Below are positions 21,201 to 30,894 of a DNA stretch of 64,000 bases, in pieces. Source of the stretch: Lachancea dasiensis (taxonomy: Eukaryota; Ascomycota; Saccharomycetes; Saccharomycetales; Saccharomycetaceae); NCBI GenBank assembly GCA_900074725.1, contig LT598458.1:744001-808000 (forward strand). The letters are read 5' to 3'. The notes under the pieces are model-generated. The model saw only the letters and a list, made by a program, of their open reading frames with translations, had not been told where the DNA came from and searched no databases. The stretch's first letter is position 1. Every line of letters starts with the position of its first letter. The translations under genes were made by a program, and so were the position numbers.

Positions 21201-23224
21201 TCTATTCGGGTATTAAGCCCCAAGAGTATTACTTCCATTGCATGGCCGGTCGTGAAGGTTTGATTGATACTGCTGTCAAAACATCAAGATCTGGTTACTT
21301 GCAACGTTGTTTGACTAAGCAGCTCGAAGGTGTTCACATCTCTTATGATAACTCTGTTAGGGATGCGGATGGCACTCTAATTCAATTTCTGTATGGTGGA
21401 GATGCCGTTGATGTGACTCAAGAATCGTATATGGCACAATTTCAGTTCTGTGCAGAAAATTATGATGCTTTACTCAAAAAGTACAATCCATCGGCCTTGA
21501 TTGAACATCTCGACGTTGAGAGCGCCTTGAAATACTCGAAGAAAGCCTCCAAACACAGGAAGAAGAATTCTAAAATTCCTCATTATTCTCAAAAAATCAA
21601 ATACGACCCCGTTGTTTCTAAGTATAACCCTTCAAAGTATCTGGGTTCAGTTTCCGAAAATTTCCAGGACAAGCTAGAAGGCTTTATTTCTGCAGAAAAC
21701 GAATTTTTCAAGACTGGAGAGAACGTGAATGAAAAGAAATTTCGCGCTTTAATGCAATTGAAATACATGCGCTCGTTGATTAACCCCGGCGAAGCAGTAG
21801 GTATCATTGCTTCGCAGTCTGTCGGTGAACCTTCAACTCAAATGACTCTGAATACATTCCACTTTGCTGGTCATGGTGCAGCCAATGTGACATTGGGTAT
21901 CCCACGTATGAGAGAAATTATCATGACAGCCTCTGCTGCGATCAAAACTCCTCAGATGACTTTACCTATCTTGCCGGACGTGTCCGATGGCCTAGCTGAC
22001 ACCTTTTGTAAATCAATCACTAAGGTTATGCTATCGGAAGCAGTGGATAAAGTTGAAGTTGTTGAATCGACTGGAAGTGCCGGAGATGCGCAAGGTTCTC
22101 GTTCTTACAGAATTAACATGAAATTTTACGGAAGTGACGAATACGGGGAAGAATATGATGTCTCCAAGGAGGACCTCCAGGAGGTTATTGCTGGTAAATT
22201 TTTGAAATCTTTGGAAGCTGCAATTGTCAAACAGATTAAATTGCAAAAGAAAAACGCTTCTTCAGAAATTGGCATGGCGCTACCAAAATCACAAACTGCC
22301 TTGGGTTCAGGTGAAGGCAGCAAGATCGCTGATGAGGACAATGATGAGCACGAGTCACGCCAGAGAACCAAACAAGCGGTATCTTACGATGAGCCTGATG
22401 ACGAAGAAGTCGAAACAATGAGGGAAGCTGAGAAATCTTCAGATGAAGAATTAGATTCGGAGATGGATTCTGACTCTTCCTCCTCAGATTCCGAAGATGA
22501 CGACAGCGACGAGAAAACTCTGGCGGAAAAGCCAAAGAATGAATTGACTAAAAGTCAGCGTGATAGACAGTCTGCTATTATCTCATCTCATAGATTTATC
22601 ACAAAATACAATTTTGATGATGATGAAGGAACATGGTGCCAATTTTCTATTGGACTAGCTGCAGACACCGAAAAGCTGCTTATGGTGAATATAGTGGAAG
22701 ACATCTGCCGTAAATCTGTTATCAGAGAAGTGAAAAATATCGACCGCTGTGTTCACCCAGAACCTGAAAATGGCAAGCGCATTTTGGTCACTGAAGGTGT
22801 AAATTTTCAGGAAATGTGGGACCAGGATACTTTTATCGACGTAAATGGCATCACTTCAAATGACGTGGCTTCGGTCCTGAAGACCTACGGTGTCGAGGCT
22901 GCAAGGAACACTATCGTGAATGAAATTAATAACGTGTTTTCTCGTTATGCTATTTCAGTTTCCTTCCGTCATTTAGATCTAATTGCCGACATGATGACTA
23001 GACAGGGTACCTATCTGGCTTTCAACAGACAAGGCATGGAGACTTCCACTTCCTCTCTGATGAAAATGTCTTACGAAACGACTTGCCAATTTTTGACTAA
23101 GGCTGTTTTGGATAACGAATCCGAATCGTTGGAGAGTCCCTCGGCCAGAATTGTTCTGGGTAAGCTAAATAATGTCGGAACGGGTGCTTTCGATGTTTTG
23201 GCCAAGGTTCCAGCTACGCATTAA
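18260..23224 (+). CDS. RPA190: RNA polymerase I largest subunit Rpa190
   Basis: Catalytic subunit of Pol I, which transcribes the 35S rRNA precursor in the nucleolus; 1654 residues (S. cerevisiae 1664). The N-terminal clamp zinc site is CATCGLDEKFCPGHQGH, from about residue 62, with a second CYRC-like zinc region near 95-125. The active-site loop NADFDGD is at 620-626, with the three Mg-binding aspartates at 622, 624 and 626. The bridge helix and trigger loop region (GREGLIDTAVKTSRSGY) and the C-terminal cleft (GEPSTQMTLNTFHFAG) are intact. The long acidic insertion of about 1385-1440 in the jaw (SDSSSSDSEDDDSDE) is the Pol I-specific expander/DNA-mimicking type. It is 3.4 kb from RPA43 in divergent orientation. 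Confidence 0.98.
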   Translation: MDISKPVGSEITSVDFGVMTAQDIRNVSAMQITNPTVLDNLGHPISGGLYDLALGAFLRNLCATCGLDEKFCPGHQGHIELPVPCYNPLFFSQLYIYLRSSCLYCHSFRLKGAEVHRYSCKLKLLQYGLIDECYLLDEIQVGTLDNAVEEAEEVDGEEKPSTSLDATLIRELRIKRKEFVDLCIATALSEGRTTHKGTFTATVNDERKKLIHDFHKRLLSRPKCDNCGMFSPKFRKDGFTKIFETALTEKQQTNNRVKGLIRADVVKKQQQRRKLANDQGRTIEDQMDVDEDFAIPTDNHPRPKTGSTYILSTDVRNILRSVFRKEQEVLQYVFHSRPNLSKKLVRADMFFLEVVLVPPTRFRLPSKLGEEIHENSQNQLLSKILTTALLIRDLNEEMSKLQKDKVSVSDKKIIFNRLMNAFVTIQNDVNAFIDSTKAQGNTGGKVPVPGVKQALEKKEGLFRKHMMGKRVNYAARSVISPDPNIETNEIGVPPVFATKLTYPEPVTSYNIAELRQAVINGPDKWPGATQIQNEDGSLISLVGMTLEQRKALANQLLTPSSHSSTHSLNKKVYRHIKNRDIVIMNRQPTLHKASMMGHKVRVLPGEKTLRLHYANTGAYNADFDGDEMNMHFPQNENARAEAFNLANTDSQYLTPTSGSPVRGLIQDHISAGVWLTSKDSFFTRDQYQQYIYGCIRPEDGHATRTKLVTVAPAVIKPVPLWTGKQIITTVLLNVTPPDMPGINLNSKNKIKSDYWGKGSSENDVIFKNGELLCGILDKSQYGASKYGVVHALHEVYGPDVSAKVLSVLGRLFTNYITHTAFTCGMDDLRLTAEGNKWRSDILKTSTDVGRVAAAEVTNLDNDVSSSESELLKRLEEILRDDNKLGILDAVTSNKVNTITSQVVSKCVPGGTMKKFPLNSMQAMALSGAKGSNVNVSQIMCLLGQQALEGRRVPVMVSGKTLPSFKPFETDAMAGGYIKGRFYSGIKPQEYYFHCMAGREGLIDTAVKTSRSGYLQRCLTKQLEGVHISYDNSVRDADGTLIQFLYGGDAVDVTQESYMAQFQFCAENYDALLKKYNPSALIEHLDVESALKYSKKASKHRKKNSKIPHYSQKIKYDPVVSKYNPSKYLGSVSENFQDKLEGFISAENEFFKTGENVNEKKFRALMQLKYMRSLINPGEAVGIIASQSVGEPSTQMTLNTFHFAGHGAANVTLGIPRMREIIMTASAAIKTPQMTLPILPDVSDGLADTFCKSITKVMLSEAVDKVEVVESTGSAGDAQGSRSYRINMKFYGSDEYGEEYDVSKEDLQEVIAGKFLKSLEAAIVKQIKLQKKNASSEIGMALPKSQTALGSGEGSKIADEDNDEHESRQRTKQAVSYDEPDDEEVETMREAEKSSDEELDSEMDSDSSSSDSEDDDSDEKTLAEKPKNELTKSQRDRQSAIISSHRFITKYNFDDDEGTWCQFSIGLAADTEKLLMVNIVEDICRKSVIREVKNIDRCVHPEPENGKRILVTEGVNFQEMWDQDTFIDVNGITSNDVASVLKTYGVEAARNTIVNEINNVFSRYAISVSFRHLDLIADMMTRQGTYLAFNRQGMETSTSSLMKMSYETTCQFLTKAVLDNESESLESPSARIVLGKLNNVGTGAFDVLAKVPATH

Positions 23225-23544
23225 CACTTAACATATACATATAAAATTCACACTTGTAAATTATTTAACTAAATCTTGATCAAATTATATGATTCATCAA
23301 ACAGGCAACAAAAAATATTCCAAGCTCAATAATTGAGACTTGAGCAGATTCAACAACTACCTCCTACAGGACATGATGCCCCCAGTTTCTAGTGCTTCAA
23401 TTTGATATTAACTGCTTTTTTCAAAAGCCAGCGGCGCGGTTTATATAATTCAAAGCTACCTGGGAGTGCTGTTTGACTTAAATGCTTAGTTACTAAAATA
23501 CAAGTTCCAAAAATCTGTGGTCAGACAATGAATCGCGTGATTTA
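23225..23544. terminator. Convergent RPA190/FUN12 3' region
   Basis: Just after the RPA190 stop, an ACATATACATATAAAA stretch resembles the yeast efficiency and positioning elements for polyadenylation. No gene is seen in the 320 bp. Confidence 0.4.
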
Positions 23545-26532
23545 TCATTCGATACCAAAGACAGTTTTCATTTTACGCAGCAACAACCAGTCAGCTTTAC
23601 CAACTTGATCTCTGAATGCTGCGTCCTTCAAAGTGTCAATAGATCTTCTGGTGATCAAAGAATAGAGCGTGTCTTTTTCATCAACATGACGGCCCCAAAT
23701 TGGCTGCTGTCCGGATGGGTCTTCCAAACGCATGGCGACACCGGCGGCAGTTTGACCCTTCTTAACTTCGTTGTGGCCTTGATGATTGATCTCCAGTGAC
23801 ACAACCTTACCCAACAACAAAATGTTCTTTTCCTTAGTGGCAGGATCTGTTTTCACAGTGCAAATAGGCGTTCCAATACGAACAGAACCTTCCATGACGT
23901 CTACACCGATAATCATCGGACCACGCTTGTTGATGATCTGAAGAGTATTCAAAACACATGGGAAGATAGCTTCATGTAAGAAATCCTTACGGCGTTGCTC
24001 CATCAGCTTTTCTTGGTAAGCTGTAAACGCGTCGAATAGATGGTAGATAATATCGGCATTGAAAATTTTGACACCTTGCTCTTCAGCATAATGTTCTGCT
24101 TCCTTGTCAATTTTGACATCAAAGCACAGCATGACGGCATATTCTTTGGCCTTTTCCAACATTGCTGTGGCCTTCATAACATCTCTCTTGTAGACGGGAC
24201 CCAGACCAATAGACATGACAGGAATTTTCATATCTTTCAAAAAATCTAGCAAGGCTTCCAACGAACCAAGAGTAGATGCCTGTACCACTACACCACGTCC
24301 GGAAGTATCAACTGAATCTAGAAGGCCAGTCAAATCATCCATAACATCATCCATCATTTCCTCCTCATCATCATCGGGACCGACAACTAATAATCTGGAC
24401 CCAGACACGGCCTTTTCTAAATCGTTTGCAGCAATTTTCACACCAAGAGCTGCTTTAACTTCTTTGTTGTGAACGTATTCAGATTTCAAACGCAGTTCGC
24501 GCAAAGGTTGCGGCGTCAGAAGAGCTCTGATGTTAGTTACAATAGGACCATTCAACCCACATAATACAACACGATCACCTTCTCTTAGGTACCCGTTGGA
24601 CAAAATTACGTCGATAGTAGTACCAAAACCTTCCACGACTTTCACTTCTAATACGGTCGCAGCAACATGAGACAAATACATCAACTGTTTCGACATCCTT
24701 TTTTGTGTCAATTCAAGTAGCAGCCACAACAAGTCAGGAACACCCTCACCTGTAACTGCGGACGTTGGCACAATAGACACATATTTGGCCATGTTTTTAT
24801 TTTGGAAATACAGCTCTGAGTTCAAACCTTGTTCTGCAAGGGCAACCTTGATGGCTTCCAACCTTGTGGCAAATTCCTGTTTAACACCTCTGGTCTGTTT
24901 CTGAAAGGTGCTTCTAAAAGAATCGTTAGGTGCTGCATTCCAGTCATAGAGCCTATCGATCTTATTCAATGCAACCACAAATGGAGCCTTCCTATCTCTC
25001 AATAATCTGATGGACTCAATTGTCTGTTGCTCCAGCCCGTGCATGATATCGATAACCAAAATGGCGATGTTACACAAAGACGAACCTCTAGAACGCAAGT
25101 TTGTAAACGATTCGTGGCCTGGGGTATCGATTACAAGCAAACCAGGTACATCGAAAGTTTGCTTCTCAAATTGGGCCATTGATTGTGTCTTGGTCTTAAC
25201 AGCTTCGATGGGAAAGTAGGTAGCACCAATCTGTTGGGTGATACCACCAGCCTCACCACCTTGGACGTTGGTTTGTCTGATTTTGTCCAAAAGTTTGGTC
25301 TTACCAGTATCAACATGACCTAAGATACAGCAAATTGGGGAACGCAAATCTTTTTGGGGAGCCGATGGGGAAGGAGAACCCCTGGCGATTGAGGCTGGAG
25401 AAGTTGAACGTTGGATAGTTTCGACTGCAGTGGCTTTTGATTTGTGCCCTTCGTCTTGTTTCTGTTCTCCCTCTTCCTCTCCCTCTTCCTCTTCCCCATC
25501 CTCGTGGCCCTCTCCCACTTCAGACGTGGCATGCTCATCTTCATCTTCCAAGGCTAAGTTCTCCCAGTCATCGATGAGAGCCTCCTCTTCCTCGCCTTCG
25601 GCATTTGCGGCAGCTTCAGCGGCTTTTTTGGCCTCAGCAGCGGCTTGTTCTGCCTCCTTTTCTTCCTGGCTCTTCTTCTTCTTCTTCCCGTAAACGACCT
25701 TCTTGGGCTTACTTTCGGATTCGGCCCCTTGTGTCTTATTCAAACCAGCGACATGAATGTTCCCAGAAGCCAACAAAGCAGCACGTCTCTTCTCTTGGAG
25801 TTTCTTTTCCTCCTTCTGTTTTTTCGTCAAAAGCTTACCTTCAGCCTTCAATTTATCACGCTTCAACTTGTCCTTTTCACGCTTCTCACGCTTAGACTCT
25901 TCTTCAGCTAGCTTTTGCTGAGCTTCGCGCTCCTCTTCTTCTCTTTCCAGACGCTCTTCTTCTTCTCTTTCCAAACGTTCCTGTTCTTCCAACTGTTTCT
26001 TAAGCTCCAGCTGACGTCTCAAAGCTGCAAGCCCAGCTGGAACCTTCTTGGCGTTCTTCTTGGGAGCCTTGGCAGGTTCAGAGGAATTGTCGTCGGTGCT
26101 CACCTCTCCGCTTTTTTTGGCTTTTTTGGCATCGGCGGCGGCTTCGGCCTGTTGTCTGTTCAATTCCTTGGTTTTCTCCTTTTGAGCCTGTTGCTGGGCC
26201 TTCTTCTTTGCGGCTTGCTCCTTCTTCTTCTGCTTTTCCAGCTCTTTCTTCTCCTTTTCCTTCTCCTTCTTGGACTTGATCACTGGCTTCTTCTCGTCTT
26301 GTTCTTTCTCCTTCTCGGAAGCCCTCTTCTTCGAGCTCTTCAGAGCAGACATGAAATCCTCTTCCACTTCCTCGGCATCAGCAGTGGAGTCTGGCTCTGG
26401 CGTGGCACCAACTGACTCGTCTACTGCAGAGTCCACAGCGGGCTCATCGGCCCCACCCTCCACGGCCGGGACGTCTTCCTCAAACTCCTCATCCCAGTAG
26501 TTTTGCTGAGACTTCTTAGATTTCTTACCCAT
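23545..26532 (-). CDS. FUN12: Translation initiation factor eIF5B (Fun12)
   Basis: A GTPase that joins the 60S subunit to the 48S initiation complex; 995 residues (S. cerevisiae 1002). The first 390 residues are a Lys/Glu-rich disordered region with long charged repeats ([30 protein letters not shown]) that varies between species. The IF2-type G domain follows: P-loop GHVDTGKT at 405-412, DTPGH at 469-473 and NKID at 523-526. The beta-barrel and C-terminal domains are complete ([18 protein letters not shown], ending [14 protein letters not shown]). The His of DTPGH, important for GTP hydrolysis, is present. It is divergent with RBG1, as YAL035W and YAL036C are. Confidence 0.97.
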   Translation of the reverse strand: MGKKSKKSQQNYWDEEFEEDVPAVEGGADEPAVDSAVDESVGATPEPDSTADAEEVEEDFMSALKSSKKRASEKEKEQDEKKPVIKSKKEKEKEKKELEKQKKKEQAAKKKAQQQAQKEKTKELNRQQAEAAADAKKAKKSGEVSTDDNSSEPAKAPKKNAKKVPAGLAALRRQLELKKQLEEQERLEREEEERLEREEEEREAQQKLAEEESKREKREKDKLKRDKLKAEGKLLTKKQKEEKKLQEKRRAALLASGNIHVAGLNKTQGAESESKPKKVVYGKKKKKSQEEKEAEQAAAEAKKAAEAAANAEGEEEEALIDDWENLALEDEDEHATSEVGEGHEDGEEEEGEEEGEQKQDEGHKSKATAVETIQRSTSPASIARGSPSPSAPQKDLRSPICCILGHVDTGKTKLLDKIRQTNVQGGEAGGITQQIGATYFPIEAVKTKTQSMAQFEKQTFDVPGLLVIDTPGHESFTNLRSRGSSLCNIAILVIDIMHGLEQQTIESIRLLRDRKAPFVVALNKIDRLYDWNAAPNDSFRSTFQKQTRGVKQEFATRLEAIKVALAEQGLNSELYFQNKNMAKYVSIVPTSAVTGEGVPDLLWLLLELTQKRMSKQLMYLSHVAATVLEVKVVEGFGTTIDVILSNGYLREGDRVVLCGLNGPIVTNIRALLTPQPLRELRLKSEYVHNKEVKAALGVKIAANDLEKAVSGSRLLVVGPDDDEEEMMDDVMDDLTGLLDSVDTSGRGVVVQASTLGSLEALLDFLKDMKIPVMSIGLGPVYKRDVMKATAMLEKAKEYAVMLCFDVKIDKEAEHYAEEQGVKIFNADIIYHLFDAFTAYQEKLMEQRRKDFLHEAIFPCVLNTLQIINKRGPMIIGVDVMEGSVRIGTPICTVKTDPATKEKNILLLGKVVSLEINHQGHNEVKKGQTAAGVAMRLEDPSGQQPIWGRHVDEKDTLYSLITRRSIDTLKDAAFRDQVGKADWLLLRKMKTVFGIE

Positions 26533-26862
26533 CGCTTAATTGACAAATAATGAAGACTCAAAAGACCTGGATCTAGTTAGCAAAAGGTCAAGCTCCTAGC
26601 TCAAGCTCTAGTTTTAGAATGGCTTCCGGGCCTGATTTCTACTAAAAATTTTCAAATGATTCGATCAGGTGATATTCGTGACACATGACCAATGAAATTT
26701 CAAAAAATGTCAAATATCCCGTTCATGATGACATTCGATTCAAATTTTTAAAGCATGCAATGACTTTGATGCCAGCTAGAGAAGGTTGACTTACTGTCGG
26801 AATTCTAACGAAAGGTCCTCGAATATCCATTTGTTTTGTTATCATAAGTATTTCCAGCAATC
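26533..26862. promoter_or_regulatory. Divergent FUN12/RBG1 promoter region
   Basis: This 330-bp region serves two translation-related genes. A CTAAAAATTTTC at about 26641-26652 is RRPE-like. I see no exact PAC motif, so the assignment is weak. Confidence 0.35.
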
Positions 26863-27969
26863 ATGTCGACCACTGTGGAGAAGATCAAGGCCATCGAAGA
26901 TGAGATGGCCCGTACTCAAAAAAACAAGGCCACGTCGTTTCATTTGGGCCAGTTGAAGGCGAAACTGGCTAAACTAAGAAGAGAAATCGTCACTTCTGCC
27001 ACCCAGGGCTCTGGTGGTGGCGGTGTGGGTTTTGATGTTGCCAGAACCGGTGTTGCTTCTGTTGGTTTTGTTGGGTTTCCTTCGGTGGGGAAATCGACAT
27101 TGCTGTCAAAGCTGACAGGTACCGAATCCGAAGCTGCAGACTACGAGTTTACGACTTTAGTTACGGTTCCAGGTGTTATTCGTTACAAGGGTGCGAGGAT
27201 TCAGATGTTGGATTTGCCGGGTATCATTGACGGTGCCAAGGACGGTAGAGGTCGTGGTAAGCAAGTCATTGCTGTGGCCAGAACTAGCAACCTGTTGTTC
27301 ATCGTTCTGGATGTGAACAAGCCGCTGCACCACAAGCAAGTCATCGAGAAGGAACTGGAGGGGGTGGGGATCCGTTTAAATAAGCAACCGCCAGACATTT
27401 TGATCAAAAAGAAAGAAAAAGGTGGTATCTCCATCACAAATACAGTACCTCTGACACACCTGGGGCCTGACGAGATCAGAGCTGTTATGAGTGAGTACAG
27501 AATCAACAGTGCCGAAATTGCGTTTAGATGCGACGCAACAGTAGACGATCTTATTGACGTTTTGGAAGCGCCTACCAGAAGATACATGCCAGCCATTTAC
27601 GTGCTAAACAAGGTGGACTCGTTGTCAATAGAAGAGCTGGAGCTTCTGTATCGTATTCCCGATGCGGTCCCCATCTCGTCCGGAAGAGAGTGGAATCTGG
27701 ATGAACTGTTGCAAGTCATGTGGGACAGGCTGAATCTAGTCCGCGTCTACACCAAGCCCAAGGGTGTGATGCCAGACTTCTCGGATCCGGTGGTGCTGCG
27801 GTCAGATAGATGCTCAATTCGTGATTTCTGTAACCAAATCCACAAATCGTTGGTGGATGACTTCAGAAATGCTCTTGTTTATGGTAGTAGTGTGAAGCAT
27901 CAACCTCAATACGTTGGGTTAAACCACGTTCTGGAAGACGAGGATGTGGTAACCATCCTCAAGAAATGA
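26863..27969 (+). CDS. RBG1: DRG-family GTPase Rbg1
   Basis: A ribosome-associated GTPase of the Obg/DRG class; 368 residues (S. cerevisiae 369). In S. cerevisiae it binds Tma46 and acts with Gir2/Rbg2 and Slh1 in translation of difficult mRNAs. The P-loop GFPSVGKST is at 71-79, followed by [19 protein letters not shown], the DRG-specific version of switch II, and NKVD as G4. The TGS domain closes the protein ([20 protein letters not shown]). The G domain is interrupted by the S5D2L-type insertion usual for DRG proteins. Position beside FUN12 matches YAL036C. Confidence 0.96.
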   Translation: MSTTVEKIKAIEDEMARTQKNKATSFHLGQLKAKLAKLRREIVTSATQGSGGGGVGFDVARTGVASVGFVGFPSVGKSTLLSKLTGTESEAADYEFTTLVTVPGVIRYKGARIQMLDLPGIIDGAKDGRGRGKQVIAVARTSNLLFIVLDVNKPLHHKQVIEKELEGVGIRLNKQPPDILIKKKEKGGISITNTVPLTHLGPDEIRAVMSEYRINSAEIAFRCDATVDDLIDVLEAPTRRYMPAIYVLNKVDSLSIEELELLYRIPDAVPISSGREWNLDELLQVMWDRLNLVRVYTKPKGVMPDFSDPVVLRSDRCSIRDFCNQIHKSLVDDFRNALVYGSSVKHQPQYVGLNHVLEDEDVVTILKK

Positions 27970-28218
27970 TTGTGGGGCCCGACGTCGGTTGAACCCACAC
28001 CAGCACCATCATGAAGCTCCAGATTTTGGACGGGCCACCTTGGTCATCGTTTTGGAGCAATAAATTGCATATCACTCACGCTTCGTTGTATTTAATAAGT
28101 TTTTAGCTAAGTTTCAATAGAAATCGTTAAGACTTGTCGTTATTTCATTACTTGATGTACCATACCTACCTGTCGTGTACCATATGTGTGTGCGGCACCG
28201 CTTTTGTTTCAATTCGTC

Positions 28219-29157
28219 TCACCCAATAGTGCCTGATTGGTAAGTAGCAATCCTCCGGGCCTTTGGAGTTCCAGATGCAGATCTGTCCACTTGAATGCTA
28301 CCTGTCGTCACGTTTGTGGAGTCCGAATAATCATCCTCATCGTCGGAGGTAATATCGTTCCGCCTCTTGGTTGCAAGGCAAACTGCGTTGGGGCTTAACA
28401 CGGCGTTGGTCGGGGGGGCCATAGGGCCGGTGCCGAAAATGGAACGGGATTTCAGTATGTCTTTGAATTCCGTTAGACCCTCGCTCCAAAACAGTGACTC
28501 TGGCTGACACTGGGTGAGAGAGGGCCTCAGCGACTTGATGTATTGGAGGGCCTCCATGAGAGAAGTTGACGGATTTGTGTGAAGAATATGAGAAATTAAA
28601 ACGGTAGCTAAATCCCGTTCATTGCCGCTGGACGAAAACACCAAGACATTGCCAGCGTTCGAGAGTTTGAAAATCGTGAGCAGATCATTGAAAATCTTGA
28701 ATTTGTCGACACCTTGCGCGGTTACAACGTTACAGTTGTACGTTGGTGCTGGCAAGTAGAGTGATTGGTCCAGTTCTGGCTGTGGTGTCAAACTGCGGCT
28801 GGGGTATGTAGTTTCCATTCCGGCACTGACTTTAGCGGTCAGCAAGGCCAGAGACTTTGACTGTGTTTGGCAATACAGCGACGTGGTGGTAGTTTCCGAC
28901 GCGGAAGCGGGCGTGTGGGGATTGAAAGCGCTGTCGAAATTAACCACCAGACTGTGCTCTGCTGACATGCCACTGCAATACTGTGCAACACGCTTGGTCG
29001 GAATACCCACCGCTATGAAGAACTTGATGTTGTGAGATTGGAGGAAGCTGTGTTGGGATAGCGAGTTCAAAGGCCCGAAGAAGACATCATTGGTCAATTG
29101 CTGTGGTATGAGTTGGTTTTTACAGGCCGCCACGGCGAACTGGTTGTGAAAGGACAT
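28219..29157 (-). CDS. Yor342c/Yal037w family protein, degenerate dual-specificity phosphatase fold
   Basis: A 312-residue protein of unknown function, in the place of the S. cerevisiae paralogs YOR342C and YAL037W. Its layout follows dual-specificity phosphatases: VFFGPLNSLSQHSFLQ then HNIKFFIAVG near the start, LVVNFDSAF, a helix, NVLVFSSSGNERDLATVLIS where the active-site loop belongs, and SLMEALQYIKSLRP after it. The phosphatase loop should be HCxxGxxR-like. Here Ser175 stands at the catalytic Cys position while Gly178 and Arg181 are kept, so the protein is probably catalytically dead, a pseudophosphatase. The residues are seen; the fold is inferred from pattern. The Thr/Ser-rich tail is disordered. 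Its upstream region carries a dense E-box array. Confidence 0.8.
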   Translation of the reverse strand: MSFHNQFAVAACKNQLIPQQLTNDVFFGPLNSLSQHSFLQSHNIKFFIAVGIPTKRVAQYCSGMSAEHSLVVNFDSAFNPHTPASASETTTTSLYCQTQSKSLALLTAKVSAGMETTYPSRSLTPQPELDQSLYLPAPTYNCNVVTAQGVDKFKIFNDLLTIFKLSNAGNVLVFSSSGNERDLATVLISHILHTNPSTSLMEALQYIKSLRPSLTQCQPESLFWSEGLTEFKDILKSRSIFGTGPMAPPTNAVLSPNAVCLATKRRNDITSDDEDDYSDSTNVTTGSIQVDRSASGTPKARRIATYQSGTIG

Positions 29158-29329
29158 CTAGCAGCGAATCTGACTGGGCAGCCCGGTTTTGGAGTCACGA
29201 TAAGAGCTCCCAACACTGGGCGGGTAGAGGAGCAAGACCGATGTCTGGGGACAGTACCATACTTCTTCTATACTTATAATAAGTCTCTAGAAAAAATCAA
29301 AAAAAAAAAAACTACAGGAAGCGCCGGAT

Positions 29330-29441
29330 CATGTGCTGAGCACGTGAAAGACACAGGTCACGTGGGCTATGCGCATCACGTAATTAGCACGTGGTATTTA
29401 TCTTGCACGTGGGTCTCACGTGGGGTGACATCAGTCACGTG
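29330..29441. promoter_or_regulatory. Array of six CACGTG E-boxes plus two variants
   Basis: CACGTG occurs at 29341, 29359, 29388, 29406, 29417 and 29436, with variants CATGTG at 29330 and CACGTA at 29377. Start-to-start spacings are 11, 18, 18, 11, 18, 11 and 19 bp. The array lies 173-284 bp upstream of the YOR342C-like start and 320 bp beyond the TYE7 stop. CACGTG is bound by Cbf1, Pho4 and Tye7. The sites are palindromes, so strand is undefined. Confidence 0.9.
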
Positions 29442-29760
29442 GCACTGGCGATGGCCTCGTCGCGCCGATTCACACCAAACGCTCCCACCACACCACGCTG
29501 CACCGGTGGTCCAGCCTACAGGTATTCCCCATCCATATTCATTAGTCTATAAACGTTATTTGTCGTCACAATCGCCGAGCAGAGCGTCCCGAGGGACTCG
29601 CCGGTCGTTTTCTCTAAAAAAAAGAAGCATCATAAAATGGGTATCCTAACAGAACCCGAAAAGTGTCTTGTCTATCATCATGCAGCGGTGCGAGCTGGAC
29701 TGCTCCCCGCACCCGCCGTTCGTAGCGTTATATCGTTGTCGTTGAAAAAATCTGGTCATG
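29442..29760. other. Spacer between the E-box array and the TYE7 stop
   Basis: About 320 bp that combines distal promoter of the YOR342C-like gene with the TYE7 3' region. No gene is seen. Confidence 0.4.
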
Positions 29761-30894
29761 CTAGCTGTCGCGCTGCCTGGAACGCTCCAGCTCCTTCTTG
29801 AGTCTCTGCACCTCCATCTCGAACAGCCTCTCGTTGTTTTGCAGATACAAAATGTAGTCCACCGCCTTCTCGAGAATCATGCTCTTGTTCAGCTTAGGCG
29901 TGGCCAAAACGTCGGTGATCTTGCCGGCCAGCGCAGAGTCCGACCCGCCGTAGGGCGTGTCCGAGCTGCACGAGGAGCCATTGGGCGCGGCGGCGGCGGC
30001 GGCGGCGGCCTTGGCCGCGCCGTTGCTGCCCACCTCGAACGCCGTTTCCTCGGAGGCCACCCATGGGATGATCTGCTGGAGCTTGGCGATCTTGGTGTTG
30101 ATGTTGATGCGGTAGCGCTTCTCGATCTTGTTATGGGCCTCCTTCTGGTGGGCGGTGAGCCGTTTGCGAGGCGCGCGACGCTTGCGTTGTTGTTGGTGGT
30201 GCAGGTGCGGTTCGTGGTGCTGCTCCTGCTGCTGCTCCTGCTGCTGCTGTTGGTGCTGCTGTGGTGGCGGCGGCGGCGGCAGCTGCTCGGCTGCTCGGCC
30301 CGACGAGCCGCGCACCAGGCCGACGGCCTCCTCGAGGTCTGCAAACCCGTCCAGCTCCGCCAGCGGCAGCAGCGGCGGCTGGCGGCCGTATGCCGCGACC
30401 TCAGCGCCGTCCTCGCGCTTCACCCGCGCGGGCGAGCCGGAGTCGCTTGCGCTTGCCGTCAGCAGCGCGTCCGAGTCGGAGCCCCTGCCGTCGAGGGTGA
30501 TCGCGGTCGCGGCCGCGAGGCCGCCGCGGGAATCGAACAGCGACGAGAACTGGTCCAATGGCGAGCCCGCAGGCGTCGTCGTGGCAGACGACGACGCCGC
30601 CGCGGGCTGCTCCGCGGAACCGCTTCTGCTTCCGGAGCCGGGGCCGGCCGCGTACCAGCTGCCGCCCATCTCCGGGCCCCAGCCGGGACCGGTCCCGGCC
30701 TCGGCGGCGGCGCCGGTGCTAGTGCTGGGCACGTGACCCGCGCTCGCTTCGCTGCCAACGCCGCTGCCAACGCCGCTGCCACTGCCACTGCCTCGGCCGC
30801 TGGGATCTGGGAAAAACCACTCGTCAAACCCGGCGCCCGTGTTCGTCGTGCCCACGCCTCCGGTCATCATGGTCATGGTTCCCGATCCGTTCAT
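29761..30894 (-). CDS. TYE7: bHLH transcription factor Tye7 (SREBP-like)
   Basis: An activator of glycolytic genes in yeasts. The frame runs up to a TTG at 30912, but the first ATG is at 30894, giving 377 residues, longer than the S. cerevisiae protein (291). The bHLH domain starts with a basic region RKRLTAHQKEAHNKIEKRYR; His254, Glu258 and Arg262 are the E-box-reading residues. Tyr261 is the SREBP-type Tyr in place of Arg. The loop is extended by an Ala/Gly-rich insert. N-terminal regions are Ser/Gly/Pro-rich, with a Gln/His-rich run (QQHQQQQQEQQQEQHH) just before the basic region. The gene is very GC-rich compared with its neighbours. Synteny matches YOR344C. Confidence 0.92.
   Translation of the reverse strand: MNGSGTMTMMTGGVGTTNTGAGFDEWFFPDPSGRGSGSGSGVGSGVGSEASAGHVPSTSTGAAAEAGTGPGWGPEMGGSWYAAGPGSGSRSGSAEQPAAASSSATTTPAGSPLDQFSSLFDSRGGLAAATAITLDGRGSDSDALLTASASDSGSPARVKREDGAEVAAYGRQPPLLPLAELDGFADLEEAVGLVRGSSGRAAEQLPPPPPPQQHQQQQQEQQQEQHHEPHLHHQQQRKRRAPRKRLTAHQKEAHNKIEKRYRININTKIAKLQQIIPWVASEETAFEVGSNGAAKAAAAAAAAPNGSSCSSDTPYGGSDSALAGKITDVLATPKLNKSMILEKAVDYILYLQNNERLFEMEVQRLKKELERSRQRDS

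Noticed and set aside
25915-26415. 166-codon Leu/Phe-rich ORF antisense to FUN12
   Set aside because: It is the complement of the Lys/Glu repeat codons of eIF5B.
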